The notes under the pieces were generated by a model, which did no database searches, was not told the DNA's origin, and saw only the letters and a list, made by a program, of their open reading frames with translations. A stretch of DNA of 64,000 nt, taken from assembly GCA_021521415.1 (NCBI GenBank), contig JAIQDT010002041.1, positions 186,001 to 250,000 of the forward strand. Reading direction: 5' to 3'. This stretch comes from Bidens hawaiensis. Taxonomy: Eukaryota; Streptophyta; Magnoliopsida; Asterales; Asteraceae. The translations under genes were made by a program, and so were the position numbers. This document shows, piece after piece, positions 25,501 to 36,714 of this stretch. Position 1 is the stretch's first letter. The number at the start of each line of letters is the position of its first letter.

Positions 25501-26581
25501 TTTGTTTCTTTCGAAAAGGTTTTAAACCGTTGGTTTCACAAAAGAAATCGTATCTAACACGCACATTAGACTATTAAAATGTTTAGACAAGCGTTGTTTA
25601 AAGTTATAAGATAACTCTTTCTAACACACTTATTATTAGAAAAAAAAAACATTGAGACATTTATTTTAACTATTTGTTTTTCTATAGTATATCATGAAAC
25701 CTTTAGTTCATAAAACCTTAATAGCCCAAGAGTCACTTCATTAACACATAGTTAAAGCTTTCATTAACACTTAGACAAGTCTTCCATTAACTCATAATTA
25801 AGGCCATGATTATCGGTGACTTAATGAGAGGATCTTAATAGACACACATGAAAGTCTCATATGTATTATTTTACTATAACCAAACATGAAAGTCTATGTT
25901 TATATTTCACTAAAATGCACTCAATGGATGTCTCCGTGCACTATTTTCTAACACACTCGTTAGAAATAAACGATTACACAAACCGTTATAACACTTATTG
26001 GTTTATAAAATCAACCAAACCTAACATGCTCATTAAGAAATAAATGATTACAAAAATCATTATAAGGCTTATTAATTTACATAAAATAAACTACTTCTCA
26101 CACTCGTTTTAAGAAACGAGACGTTTTGACAAACGTTTTAAACCATAATATTTATAACTTGTAAGAATTTCTGACACACATGTTAGAAAATGAAGAACTT
26201 AAAAAACTTATTTCTTATAAAATCAATCCGGTCTAACATGCACGTTCGAGAACTTAATTATTGTTCACAAAGAACATAGGTTTACACCAATAAACCCGAT
26301 CTAACACACAAGTTAGAAAAAATAACGATTGAAAAATCATCTTAGATCGAACGATTGAATCATAAACCATTCGTCTTGTATCATGGTATAGGATTTAAGA
26401 TTATATCATATCTTTTTAAATCCATACACAACAATTTGTACTACATGCATATTTTCAAAAACAAATATACAAGATTGTCGCAACAATCACAAAATAATTT
26501 TAATATTTTTCGTAAACCCAATATCCTTAATAAAAAGGTTTAAGATTGCTTTAACAATCTTATGGAATTCTGTTTTAAGAT
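22586..26581 (-). mobile_element. Internal region of a non-coding LTR element (LARD-like)
   Basis: About 4 kb lies between the two LTRs and shows no gag or pol similarity in any frame. The longest frames are under 90 codons. The part next to the polypurine tract (22586-23300) is the best conserved, and its first 145 bp recur at 31047-31190. The distal part (about 25500-26560) consists of degenerate repeats built on CTAACACACNNGTTAGAAA and AACGATTACAAAAATCGTT-like motifs, many self-complementary. No tRNA-iMet primer site is seen beside the LTR at 26581. The element would have needed enzymes from another element to move. Confidence 0.65.
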
Positions 26582-27056
26582 TGTAGGAATATGGGTCACT
26601 TTTTATATTAAAATTAATATAAATAATAACGATACTCTCGTTATTAACATGAGAAAATAAGTAATACAAATATCGTAATACAAAATAAAAATAAACAATG
26701 AAAACATAACAAATATGCTAAATGATTCAACTCAAGAACTTCAAATGATAAGGTCTTTAACTTGTTATTCAGTAACATCTTTTTGTAATCTCCGTGACAA
26801 GAACTTAAAAATAAATTTTCAAACTTTTACCTCAACAACGGCTTCTAGTAGTCTTTTAGGCTGCAAGAATGAACAAAACAAAAGTTGGCGGTTGAGGCTG
26901 AGGCACGTTTTCAACACGCTTCCCTTAAAACAGATTTCGCGCCTCTACATAAGACAACGCGTCTGTCTCCCAGGGTACAACAGACGAAGCAGTTTGTACT
27001 GCCGGAGATGTACATGCGCCCGAGGTTACATCAGGTAAATTATAGTGTTAGGACTT

Positions 27057-30000
27057 TGATGTGCTAAAAGTAGTTATAAAATTATTAACTAAAATTACGC
27101 TAATCTAGACACTAAGTAATGATTCTAGACTTTTAACCTAACTAAAACTACTAACCGGAAAGTGAACCGGTCGACTCTAGTACAGCTAAATAAGTCCGAA
27201 TATCGAACCCACAGGACTCTTTGAATTACGTTAACTAGCTAAATTTAGACTTAACTACATACACGACTATTTATTTATTATTATTGGGGGGTTTTACTAA
27301 AAACTAATATTAAATTAATCACTAAGACTTATGATGTGGTCTAAATTATACATATTATTATATAAATATTCCCTATACTTTTAAGTATTTTTTAGCCAAC
27401 TTTTTATTGAATATTATTATTATTTGGTTCATATGTGAGTTTAATGATTTCTAGAGACAAAGGGCTAAAATGAAACACTTTTGCTAAACTTGAGACCGAC
27501 GAATGACGAGTCAAGCATTTGATATATAATACTAATTATTATTATAGTTTTATAAAGTATTTAAAAAAAAGATATCACATAAAAGTAACGTTCCAATAAT
27601 AATAATAATTAATAATAATGTTTATTACGTATGTTTAATTAGAGTTGGGCTTGGGCCCACTTAATTGTTTGAGTAGGAAGGATCGCCATCTTTGGTGAAA
27701 GAGAATAAAAGTCGGTGGGAGACCTAGAGAAAAAAAGTCGTCAATCACATTATTATATAATTCGACGGATAGCAGCAAAGCAGAGGAGTTTGAGGAGGAA
27801 GGAAGCCGCCGTTTGAAGAAAAAATTATTATTATTCCTTCTTGCATGTATTCGGTGGAGAGGAGACAAGTTAGAGGGGGCCTATGCATAATTCATATATT
27901 TTCTTTTGGAGCAGAAACAATTAGTTTGGTTTGCATCAAATAGTTGATCTGAGAGCAGCATCTCATTCACTCATCAAAACATCATATTTTGGTTTGATTT
28001 TATTAGTTTTTATTATGAAACTAGTTGAACCAAATTATTTTATTATTGTTTTGAACATGATTATTGGCTAAATCTATTTAGTTGCCTAGGCTTTGAATGA
28101 ATACTTGTTGAGTTTGGTTTGCTTGTCGGTTTTATTGGTTATTGGTGTTGGACTAATATTATTGTAATAGACTTTTTGATGTTTTTAAGATGAATATGCA
28201 TACTTATTATTAATTTACTTTTATTCACTAGTTCCATATGTGTCTTTGTGAAAGTCTTTCATGTGTAGACGCATATTAGGTTACTTACTGTGTGTTTGTA
28301 ACTAGTTTATGGTTTATAATCGACATAATCCATAGGAACTATTGTTTAAGAGTTTAGAGATTTAAGTGTTCTACCTATTTTGAGACTGAGAGGTAATAGA
28401 TAGTTGGGGTTGTCTTAGTCATTAGGTGGTTTGAGCATAGATTACACGAGAGTGGGTTTCCCCCTTATTGTCTTTTGATTTTTGCTATCCTAAGTCTTTT
28501 TGAGCATCTTTAGGTTACTCCTTATGTCCCTTACACTCCCGGATGTATTGTGATTAGTGAGACTGAGAGGTGATCTAGTCATTAGAGTACTTTAATATTG
28601 TTGGAGAGACTGAGAGGTAATCCAACCAACCGGTTTGCATCATACGTCCCTTAGGTATTCCTTTTAGGTGACACCCAGAGAATGATCAGGGATCCACTAG
28701 GATGTCTAGGGCGTCGTATCTTTAGATCCCGATTCCATCACAGTTTCCATTGCCGATAAGCATCCAAGATTCACAAGTAGGATTTCAAGCCTAGGTAACG
28801 CCTTTCTCATAAATGGTTTTCATCTAAGTCTTTAGAGTTTAAGTTTAATTTATTAGTTAATTTAGCTTAATTAATTTAGTTTAAATAATTATTAGTTTTA
28901 AAATAAAATAAGTAAAAATCCAAAAATAATATTTTTTCTTAGTTATTAGTTTATTTAGCTTTTAGAATCTAGTTTCGTTAATTTAATTAGTGTCTCTAGG
29001 GTTCGATATTCCCGGACTTCCCATAGCTATTCTACACCCGATAGGTACACTTGCCTGCTGCTAGTGGTTTGGTTTAGGGTATTCTAGGTTTTCATTACTC
29101 GTTGTGCTAGGTTATTAATTGCAATATTTTTATATACCACTTTTAGGCACATCAACTTAAAGATGACTTAAACCTAGACTTAATTCAAATGATAACAAGC
29201 AACCACCTAGGCTAGAATCCCTAATGTATCAATTATCAAATAGTTGGAAAATGCTAAGTTATGGAACTGGGATCTTAAATTATTCACTTAAAGAAAACCC
29301 AAACAGGACCCCTGACCCTCCTCAAGAAGACACATATGGATTTCTATTAAGTTCTTAAAAACACCAGTTTAATTAGACTCGCTTACGGTCGCTAATTATT
29401 TTATGACAAGTACCTCTACAAGAAATCCTACCGAAAGCGCGGAAATCAAAGGTAGTTTAAAGCATTCACTCGACTAGATAAACAAGGCTGAACAATCAAA
29501 CCTAGACGGACTCCTTACGAAGAACTAAATCTAGCAATCTTAAACAACCAAGACTTATCATATAATCTATCACCTTACAGCTATTTAGATTAGCAGCACA
29601 CTTAGGTCTATTTAATTCATTAATATTGTTCCTATGGCTTTATTGCAAATCAACCATAAACTAGTCAAAAACACACAGTAGATGACCTAACATAATCCTA
29701 TCATATGACAGATAATCACCAAGGAAACTGTGGAACAATAAAACTTGTCAAACAATCCTAAGCACACATATGCATCGAATAAATAACCAGAAACCTCTTA
29801 CTTAATCATAAACCATAACCGAAAGCAAAATCCAACATAAATCCAACGTCAACAAAAGTTCATCATAACCTAGGTGGTCTAGGGGTTTAGCCAACAACCA
29901 TACTCAAGAACAAACCAAATAAATAAGGTTCAAAAACTGAATTCATAACGAAAACAATAAATTCAAACCAATAATAAGGATGTTTGGATAAGTAGGTGTT

Positions 30001-30633
30001 GAACTCAAACGCTCTCTGCTTGAACCAAAATACTTTTCTCTTCTTCTTCTTTTGTTCGGTTCCTTGCGCCTCTTGGTCGATCTCCCTCCTGGCTGTCGAT
30101 CCCCCCCCTCCGTTGATTCCTCCAAAACCCTTTTTATCTCCTATGTTATTAACCGACAACATTAATTTAGTGGGATTTCATAATAGGCTGATGCATTTTA
30201 TTAACCCAATAAGACTTAACTTTTTAACGTTATCCCAACTCAAATTAGAAAAAGATTTCATTACTTTTCTTTACTAATTTAATTCTTTTCACATAATATT
30301 TGAGCTGCACATATATTAGTCTCATCTTATTCTCTTTTTTTTTCTTTTGAAATAATTGTCACCATTTAACATTTTCAACGTTTGATGTTGATATTAAAAT
30401 CCAGATTCCAGATTAAAGTAACATCATAATACATTAAATTATATAGCTTACGTTGAATATGGATAAAATTAGTAGCAATAACAGAAATACTTAAATTTAG
30501 CTCGTTGTCTCTAGAAACCATTAAATTCACATATGAACCAAATATTAATAATATTCGATAAAAACTTGGCTCAAAAGCACTTAAAAGTGTAGAGAATATT
30601 TATATAATAATATGTATACTTGAGACCACATCA
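27057..30633 (-). mobile_element. Solo LTR (outer), minus orientation, interrupted by a sister copy
   Basis: The block begins TGATGTGC and ends CCACATCA, with 5-bp duplications GACTT on both sides. Without the inner insertion (27332-29159) it is about 1.75 kb. Read on the minus strand it starts TGATGTGGTCTC and ends TTTTAGCACATCA, the same termini as the inner copy. There are no internal direct repeats and no protein frame, so a solo LTR is the simplest reading. Short minus-strand frames at 29887-30162 are not convincing. Confidence 0.75.
27332..29154 (+). mobile_element. Solo LTR (inner), plus orientation, nested in its own family
   Basis: This 1823-bp block starts TGATGTGGTCTA and ends TTTTAGGCACATCA. 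It has a perfect 5-bp duplication ACTTA (27327-27331 and 29155-29159). Its first 130 bp pair with the reverse complement of 30503-30633, and several inner stretches pair too, for example around 28270-28330 (ACTGTGTGTTTGTAACTAGT) against 29650-29690. The 3' part contains GATAGGTACACTTGCCTG, also present in the insertion at 58647-60308. Plain TA-rich sequence and short frames only; no protein is encoded. Confidence 0.8.
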
Positions 30634-31046
30634 GACTTGTGAAAAAAAAATAATAAAAGAATGAAAAGGTAGATTAATCGAATAGAGAAACTCATCTCTC
30701 TAGGTTCTCAACATATGGGTCTTCAAGACTTTCTTCTTCTCCAAGAACTTTTCATGTATGCATACATTTTCCCTTGTATTTTTAAGCTTATATTTTTTCT
30801 AGCATTTTTCAAAATGAGGCACATAGCCTATTATGTATAAGAGTTATGGATGATGAATAATCTCACTTAATTAGAGACATAAAGTTTAATAAAAACTAAT
30901 CAAGTCCATAAAGAGCTCTACTCAAGAGTTTTTCACCATATGAAGATTTTAATATTAATATTAATTCTCATAAATCAAACAAGTGATATGAAGAATTTAA
31001 TATTAATAATTTAATAAATTCCATTCACATTATTTAGTTTCCAACA

Positions 31047-31190
31047 ATCCCCCACATGAATGGAAATTGATCAAAACACTCAAAGTATCCAATCTAACCT
31101 CGACAGTTGAGTATTGCAGGATAGGTAGGTGTTAGCTTTGAACCTTCCTTTGTGAAGTACACTTAGTCTCCTAGCAGTTAGTAGACGCGG
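31047..31190 (-). mobile_element. Partial second internal region of the LARD-like element
   Basis: These 144 bp repeat the polypurine tract and adjacent internal sequence of 22586-22729. The match stops abruptly at GACGCGG, where a different LTR-like segment begins with TGTTAGGATAC. Confidence 0.75.
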
Positions 31191-31605
31191 TGTTAGGATA
31201 CAACACGTACTTCGACTATGTGTAAGGTGTTAGGGTATGAAAAGTCAGAAATCTTGAATGGCGTCTGTATGGCACAAACTTCGATTAAGTGAGAGGGTTT
31301 TGGTGTTTGGGATGCCACAAATGAGCAACCCATGGCCGCTATTTATAGTTGTACACTCACACCTAGGTCAGATCGTTGCTTGCCACTATTCATTCTTGTG
31401 ATGACACATGTCCTTTCGTGTTGACATGTGGCAACACATGTCATTCCATTTTATTAGTCATCAACCATGTGCCGATTTATCTTATTAGTCATCAGCCACA
31501 TGCCGCTTCTTGATCCTTTTATATTTTTATTTTAGCTAAATAACTAACCGGTCCCTTAACTTCCTAAATTGTTAAAATTGGCATGGAAAATTTCAGGATA
31601 TTACA
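31191..31605 (-). mobile_element. Possible solo LTR of another family
   Basis: The segment starts TGTTAGGATAC and ends GGATATTACA, giving TG...CA ends with short inverted repeats (TGTAATATCC and GTATCCTAACA on the minus strand). A TATA-like CTATTTATAG lies near 31350. No matching target duplication flanks it, so one side has probably been deleted. Confidence 0.45.
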
Positions 31606-32002
31606 CTAATGTTTAAGGCTTTTTATTGAAAGGATGATTCGAGTCGATGGATGTAAACTTACCTCGAAACAGTGCTCCAAACGACGATCGAAAAGAGGAT
31701 ACGAGTGTTTAAACTTCCAATTAATCAAGGTGATCATTCCTTGGAGCACCGTTTCGAGATAAGTTTTACATTAATCAACTTGTATTCTCCTTCTAACAAA
31801 ATCTCTAAATAGTGTTAAAAGGTGAGACTAGTGGCCAGTTGGCCGAAGCTTGGATGAAAACGCATCCGGAGTTGGGGGGTGGGGGGGAGGGGGGTTAAAA
31901 TTTTCAGACAAAATCATGTAAATTTACACAATGCATAAAAAAAATTAGGATGAAAACGAGAAATTTTACATTGCTTGGAAACAAAAAGGGGGGGGGGGGG
32001 AC
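31606..32002. other. Junction DNA with hairpin and G-runs before the viral insert
   Basis: A 26-bp imperfect inverted repeat (31655-31680 against 31741-31766, core CTCGAAAC/GTTTCGAG) sits about 60 bp apart. G-rich tracts occur at 31874-31894 and as a 14-G run at 31987-32000, ending where viral coding similarity begins. No gene is seen. Confidence 0.5.
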
Positions 32003-32463
32003 CCCGGTTCTCAATTAAGCTACCATAAATTTGCTTTACATCGGGATTCAAGAGATTTCGACAAAACTCTTAGTTTCATACATCAGTGCGAAAGAATTGA
32101 TCTAATGGAACCAGGAAATAAAGTATTTACGATTAATTATCTAATATCATATGCTATTACCAACAGTACTCATTCAATAGAGTACAAAGAAAAAGAGAGT
32201 ATAACAATCGAAGATATATTCTCAGATATAGGAACAGTAGAAGAAAGTAAATTCACTGAATCTTCACAACTTCAAGAAAATTGGGCAATAAACATAGCTC
32301 GAGATAAACAAATTTTAGAGTCTAGACCTAGACACAGTTTTTCTGGACACACTCTAAGAACTAGAGAACCAACTTCCACTCTACAGAAATACAATTAATA
32401 CAATCTATGACAGAAAGAATAGATAAGTATGGAGAAATTCTTAAAGAGGTTATAGGAATATAA
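32003..32463 (+). pseudogene. Endogenous caulimovirid movement protein, 5'-truncated
   Basis: The frame is open from about 32003, upstream of the first ATG at 32105, and resembles the C-terminal half of the 30K-family movement protein encoded by ORF I of caulimoviruses (motifs FTINYLISYAIT and HSIEYKEKE). The frame stops at 32398, but another frame continues the expected tail to TAA at 32461-32463, so there is a small frameshift near 32385. The 5' half is missing; a G-run marks the break. The stop overlaps the next ATG as TAATG. Movement proteins let viruses pass through plasmodesmata. This fragment cannot work. Confidence 0.6.
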
Positions 32464-32693
32464 TGCCTTTAACGCCAATAATAGAAGCAGTTAAAGCTCG
32501 AGATGATGCAATTAACTTTGAAAAAAGTGCAATTCTGAGATACGAAGGCCAAATAAACCAAACTAGATATAACTTTATGTTACAGGATAACATAAAAGCT
32601 CAGAATATAAGACTCTTCAAACAAGAATTAGCTGCTGCTAAAAAGAAACTCTCTAAGCTTAAAGCGAGAAGAACTCTAATAACCACAACATGA
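32463..32693 (+). CDS. Endogenous caulimovirid small coiled-coil ORF
   Basis: A 76-codon frame follows the movement-protein fragment and overlaps the next ORF as ATGA (32690-32693). The product is charged and helical, with a Lys-rich C-terminus (ELAAAKKKLSKLKARR) and an apparent coiled coil. It occupies the place of ORF II in caulimovirus-type genomes, which in some viruses is an insect-transmission factor, but it is much shorter than those and I cannot assign that role. The frame is intact but lies in an otherwise dead provirus. Confidence 0.5.
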   Translation: MPLTPIIEAVKARDDAINFEKSAILRYEGQINQTRYNFMLQDNIKAQNIRLFKQELAAAKKKLSKLKARRTLITTT

Positions 32694-32989
32694 GTTCTCT
32701 TCTAAAGTTAGAAGAATTAATTAGAGATTTAATTAATAAAGTAGAAAAATTATCTACCAATGAAAATCTAGAGACTATAGCTGCAAAGATTATTAAGGAT
32801 GTCTCAGAAAAGATTGATAAAATAGAGGAAGCTAAGCCTCAAAAGATGGAACAACACACAAAAATCTTCAACGAACGAGGAAGATTTCATAAATACTCTT
32901 TTCCTAACTTTAATGTAGGAAATCCGTCATTAGGAAGTTCTAAATGTCCAAATGCATTAAAATGGCCTTTTGGTATGAAAGAACCATAG
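32690..32989 (+). CDS. Endogenous caulimovirid virion-associated protein (ORF III-like)
   Basis: This 99-codon intact frame has an N-terminal helical, coiled-coil-forming part (residues 1-60) and a C-terminal segment with the pattern YSFPNFNVGNPSLGSS followed by ALKWPFG. That ending is the hallmark of the virion-associated protein of caulimoviruses, which tetramerises through the coiled coil and binds virions and DNA through the tail. Position and length (about 100-130 aa) fit. It begins within the end of the previous frame, so the tight viral gene packing is preserved. It is unlikely to be expressed in a meaningful context. Confidence 0.75.
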   Translation: MSSLLKLEELIRDLINKVEKLSTNENLETIAAKIIKDVSEKIDKIEEAKPQKMEQHTKIFNERGRFHKYSFPNFNVGNPSLGSSKCPNALKWPFGMKEP

Positions 32990-33023
32990 AATATTAAAAA
33001 AAAATACAATTCTAAAAACTGAC

Positions 33024-34673
33024 ATGAAAGGACAACGCCCATGTGATAATCTTTTAAAAGAACGCCCATGTGATAACCTTTTAAAAGAAAAAAGAAGCTC
33101 ATGTGAGATGTCTAAATTATTAAAAATTGAGCTACAAAAGTGTCACATAATTCAAAATTTCAGCATAATTCAGGATGACTGGAGTATGCATCCAGGTGAC
33201 AAATTAGAAACTCTATCCGAGTTATTAAAGCAAAAGTTAAAACTTGAAAGAGAAATTCAAGAGCTTAACAAAACAAAAAAAATGAGTTCTATCTCTCAAA
33301 AGCTAGAACAAATATTTGACAATCAGCTAGAGACAGGCTCAGCTGAACAAATACATGAACTAGTCCAACTAATGTCACTAAGTGATAAAGAATGAGAACA
33401 AAAAATTGCGGAAAATAAAAGTCTTAGAGACAAATATTTTCCAGAAAAGGTTTTTACAGTAAAAGAACCTAAAATTGAAAAAGATATAACACCAGAACCT
33501 ATAACTGAAGATGAAAGTTCTTCTGAAGAATACACTCCTATGTACAATAGTATAACAAATAGGGCCAGTACTAGTTATACTAGCCACAAAAAGAAAAATG
33601 TAGAATTTTCTATGCCTTATCACAAAGGTATACCAAATTCTAATAACGGAAGTTCAACCACAATTGACACTATTAAAATAGACTGTATCTTTGATCTTGA
33701 AAAAAGAAAAGAAGTTATAGACAAATGGAATACTGAGATTAGTCTCATTATCCAATCCAATCCAGAAGAGTTCTCTAATGCTAAATCAGTTTTATTACTA
33801 ATAGAACATAAATCTTCCGAAATTATTCAAGATTTCATTAAAGGTACAACCTGGAATGAAAATATGAATGGTATAGACCTCTTTGGCGAACTAATAAACG
33901 CCATGTATATGATGTTTTTAGGTCTTGATTTTCTTACAAATAAAGATCAAGAAAATCAAAAATTGCTGGAAAAAGCAAGATAAAATCTTACGAAAGCACA
34001 ATTATGTGTTATATGTCTTTTAGACGATTTCACTTGCTTATTTGAGCAAAACTTGTACAAATTAAGTACGGGTGAATATCATTTCTGGATAGAAGCCTAC
34101 TTAATGAAAATCCCCATAGTAGGAGAAACGGCCAAAGAAAGATGGAATAAAGAAAAGAATTCTTTTACTATGCATTCCCTCGGATTTACTACAAGAATTG
34201 TTAAAGAAGAAATAGCAGTCTATTGTGATTTCTCCAATAAACAAAAACAGTTAAAAAGATTTAACAAAAAATGTTGCAGTACTTTAATCGAAACACCTCA
34301 ATTATCCTTTGGATGTGACCCACCCAAAGATAAAAAATACTTCAAAAAGAAATATAAAAGAAAATATAAAACAAAAAGAAGGTTCTGGAAAACCAAGAAG
34401 AAAAAATTTACGCCAGGTAAATATTTTTCAAAAGAAAAACCAAAAATCTGTCCGCAAGGAAAGAAAAAATGCAGATGTTGGATATGTTCTGAAGAAGGAC
34501 ATTATGCCAACGAATGTCCTAACCGACAAAAATTCCCAGAAAAAACAAAGCTCATTTTAGAAGCTGAAGAAGAAGGATATTTTCCTTCTGAAAACATTTA
34601 CGATGGGTATACTTAGGTATATTCATTAACAGTTAAATACGACTCTTCTGACGATTCTACTGACTCAGAATGA
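33024..34673 (+). pseudogene. Endogenous caulimovirid coat protein (ORF IV-like), broken
   Basis: One frame runs for about 1.65 kb, interrupted by three in-frame stops: TGA at 33393, TAA at 33981 and TAG at 34614. It has the usual coat-protein layout: an acidic N-terminal part (EPITEDESSSEEY region near 33500), a central capsid region, a Lys/Arg-rich stretch (about 34320-34440) and a CCHC zinc knuckle CWICSEEGHYANEC (34474-34515). An acidic Ser/Asp-rich tail ends at TGA 34671-34673, overlapping the polymerase ATG as ATGA. The knuckle binds the packaged RNA in such viruses. No frameshift is needed, only the three stops, so decay has been mostly by substitution. Confidence 0.75.
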
Positions 34674-36684
34674 CTACAACTCATAAGCAAGAAGAAAATG
34701 AATTAGGCAAATTACATTTTTGTCAAAATATTTTAAAACAAGAGGAATTGGTCTATGCTAGTATAACCAATCCCAACTCTATTTATATTAAAGGAAAAAT
34801 TTTTCTAAAAGGATATAAAACGATAACTTTACATGGCTATGTTGATACCGGAGCAAGCCTCTGTCTAGCAAGTAAGTACATTATCCCTGAAGAACTTTGG
34901 GAAAACACACCCAAGGACATTAAAGTAACTATAGCTAATGAAGAAACAATCAAACTAAATAAGGTTTGTAGAAATCTTATAGTTTACTTTTCAGTAGAAC
35001 CATTTCCTATTCCTACCATTAATCAGCAGTAATCAGGAATAGATTTACTCATTGGAAATAATTTCTGTCAGCTTTATGGACCCTTTACACAATGGTTAGA
35101 CAAAATATCTTTTCACCTTAATCAAGAAATGATTCTGATTAAGAAAATAACCAAAGCACTTCACGTTGGGAACCCCGATTTTCTTGAGTCAATGAAAAAA
35201 TATTCAAAAATAAAGCAAATACCTGGTACTAATATAACTCAAGAAGTTATAAAACCAGAAGAAAAATATTTCATAGAAATACAAAAATATAAAAAAATAG
35301 AAGCACTACTTGAAAAAGTATACTCAGAAAATCCCATTGACCCAGAAAAATCCAAAAACTGGATGAAAGCGTAATAAAATTAATAGATCCTAAGACTTAA
35401 TCAAGGTAAAACCAATGAAATACAGTCCACAAGATAGAGAGGAGTTTAGCAAACAAATTAAAGAGTTACTTGAGCTAAAATTAATTGTTCCAACTAAGTC
35501 ACCTCATATGTCACCAGCGTTTCTAGTTGAAAATGAAGCTGAAAAAAGAAGAAGAAAAAAGCGAATGGTAGTAAATTATAAAGCAGTTAATTCAGCAACA
35601 ATAGGAGATAGTTATAATCTTCCGTGTATGCAAGAATTACTAACCCTCTTAAGAGGAAAAACCATATTTTCTAGTTTCGACTGCAAAAGTGGTTTCTGGC
35701 AGGTACTATTAGATGAAGAATCTCAGTTACTAACTGCATTCACATGTCCTGATGGTCATTATCAATGGAAGGTAGTTCCTTTCGGATTAAAACAAGCACC
35801 TAGTATATTTCAAAGACATATGCAGAATGCTTTAAGAGGATTAGAAGATTATTGTACCGTCTATGTAGACGATATCATAATATTTTCTAACTCTGAGGAA
35901 TAGCACTATTTTCATGTTTTATCTGTTTTAAAAACAATTGAAAAATATGGAATTATTTTGTCAAAAAAGAAAGCAAATCTTTTTAAAACAAAGATAAACT
36001 TTTTAGGTCTTGAAATAGATCAAGGAACTCATTGTCCACAAAAATATATTTTGAAAAATTTACATAAATTTCCAAATACTTTAGAAGACAAAAAACATTT
36101 GAAAAGATTTCTTGGTGTTTTAACTTATGCCGAAAGCTACATCCCGAAGTTTGCAGAGCTCAGAAAGCCGCTACAGGTAAAATTAAAAAGGGATTATGTA
36201 TGGGATTGGAAAGAAGCCGATACAGATTACATTAAAAAAATAAAGAAAAACTTAAAAAGTTTTCCTAGACTTTATCTTCCAAAAGAAGAAGATTTTCTTA
36301 TAATTGAAACCGATGCCTCAAATGATTTTTGGGGTGGGGTCTTAAAGGCAAAAACAGCTGATAGAGAGTAAATTTGTAAATACACCTCTGGAAGTTTTAA
36401 ACCAGCTGAAAGAAACTACCACAGTAATGAAAAAGAATTACTAGCGGTAAAAAAACACCATTTCAAAGTTTTCTATTTATCTAACCCCTGTAAAATTCCT
36501 AGTCAGGACAGATAATAAAAACTTCACTTATTTCCTAAAAACAAAAATTTCAGGAGATAATAAGCAAGGACGCCTAGTCAGATGGCAAATGTGGTTTTCA
36601 AAATATTCCTTTAATATTGACCATCTTGAAGGACCAAAAAACGTGCTAGCTGATAGCTTGACACGTGACTTTCAAAATACGTAA
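34670..36684 (+). pseudogene. Endogenous caulimovirid polymerase (protease-RT-RNase H), broken
   Basis: The ATG overlaps the coat-protein stop. The first part (34670-35374) carries an aspartic protease motif YVDTGASLCLASK, with a TAA at 35030. Frameshifts occur between 35375 and 35414. The reverse transcriptase follows (from 35415) with MVVNYKAVN, FDCKSGFWQV, VPFGLKQAPSIFQ and the catalytic YVDDIIIF, then a TAG at 35901. The connection and RNase H region (35958-36684) begins with NFLGLEID and includes ETDAS, YTSGSF and NEKELLAV, interrupted by TAA at 36369 and a frameshift near 36495. Domain order and YVDD identify Caulimoviridae rather than a Ty3 element, as no integrase follows. At least three stops and two or three shifts make it inactive. 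Confidence 0.85.
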
Positions 36685-36714
36685 GCAATGACGTAATCTT
36701 TTTCTATAAACAGA

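Larger units (their letters stand above)
26582..31046 (-). mobile_element. Second LTR of the same element, split by a nested insertion
   Basis: The two halves 26582-27056 and 30639-31046 join to match the LTR at 21704-22585 throughout. The break lies in GTTAGGACTT|GTGAAAA. The inserted block is 27057-30633, flanked by the 5-bp duplication GACTT (27052-27056 and 30634-30638). Similarity continues past the LTR end for another 145 bp of internal sequence (31047-31190), so the array is LTR-internal-LTR-internal rather than a simple two-LTR element. Confidence 0.8.

Noticed and set aside
25500..26560. CRISPR-like array
   Set aside because: Repeats are degenerate, unequal in spacing and self-complementary, in a plant retroelement; no cas genes.
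29887..30277. Overlapping frames of about 90 codons on both strands
   Set aside because: Inside a solo LTR, no conserved domain, and both strands open, typical of composition bias.
36685..36714. Separate subgenomic (19S-like) promoter before the viral transactivator
   Set aside because: TGACGTAA and TCTATAAA are present, but the TATA box lies only a few bases from the ATG, too close for a usual leader.
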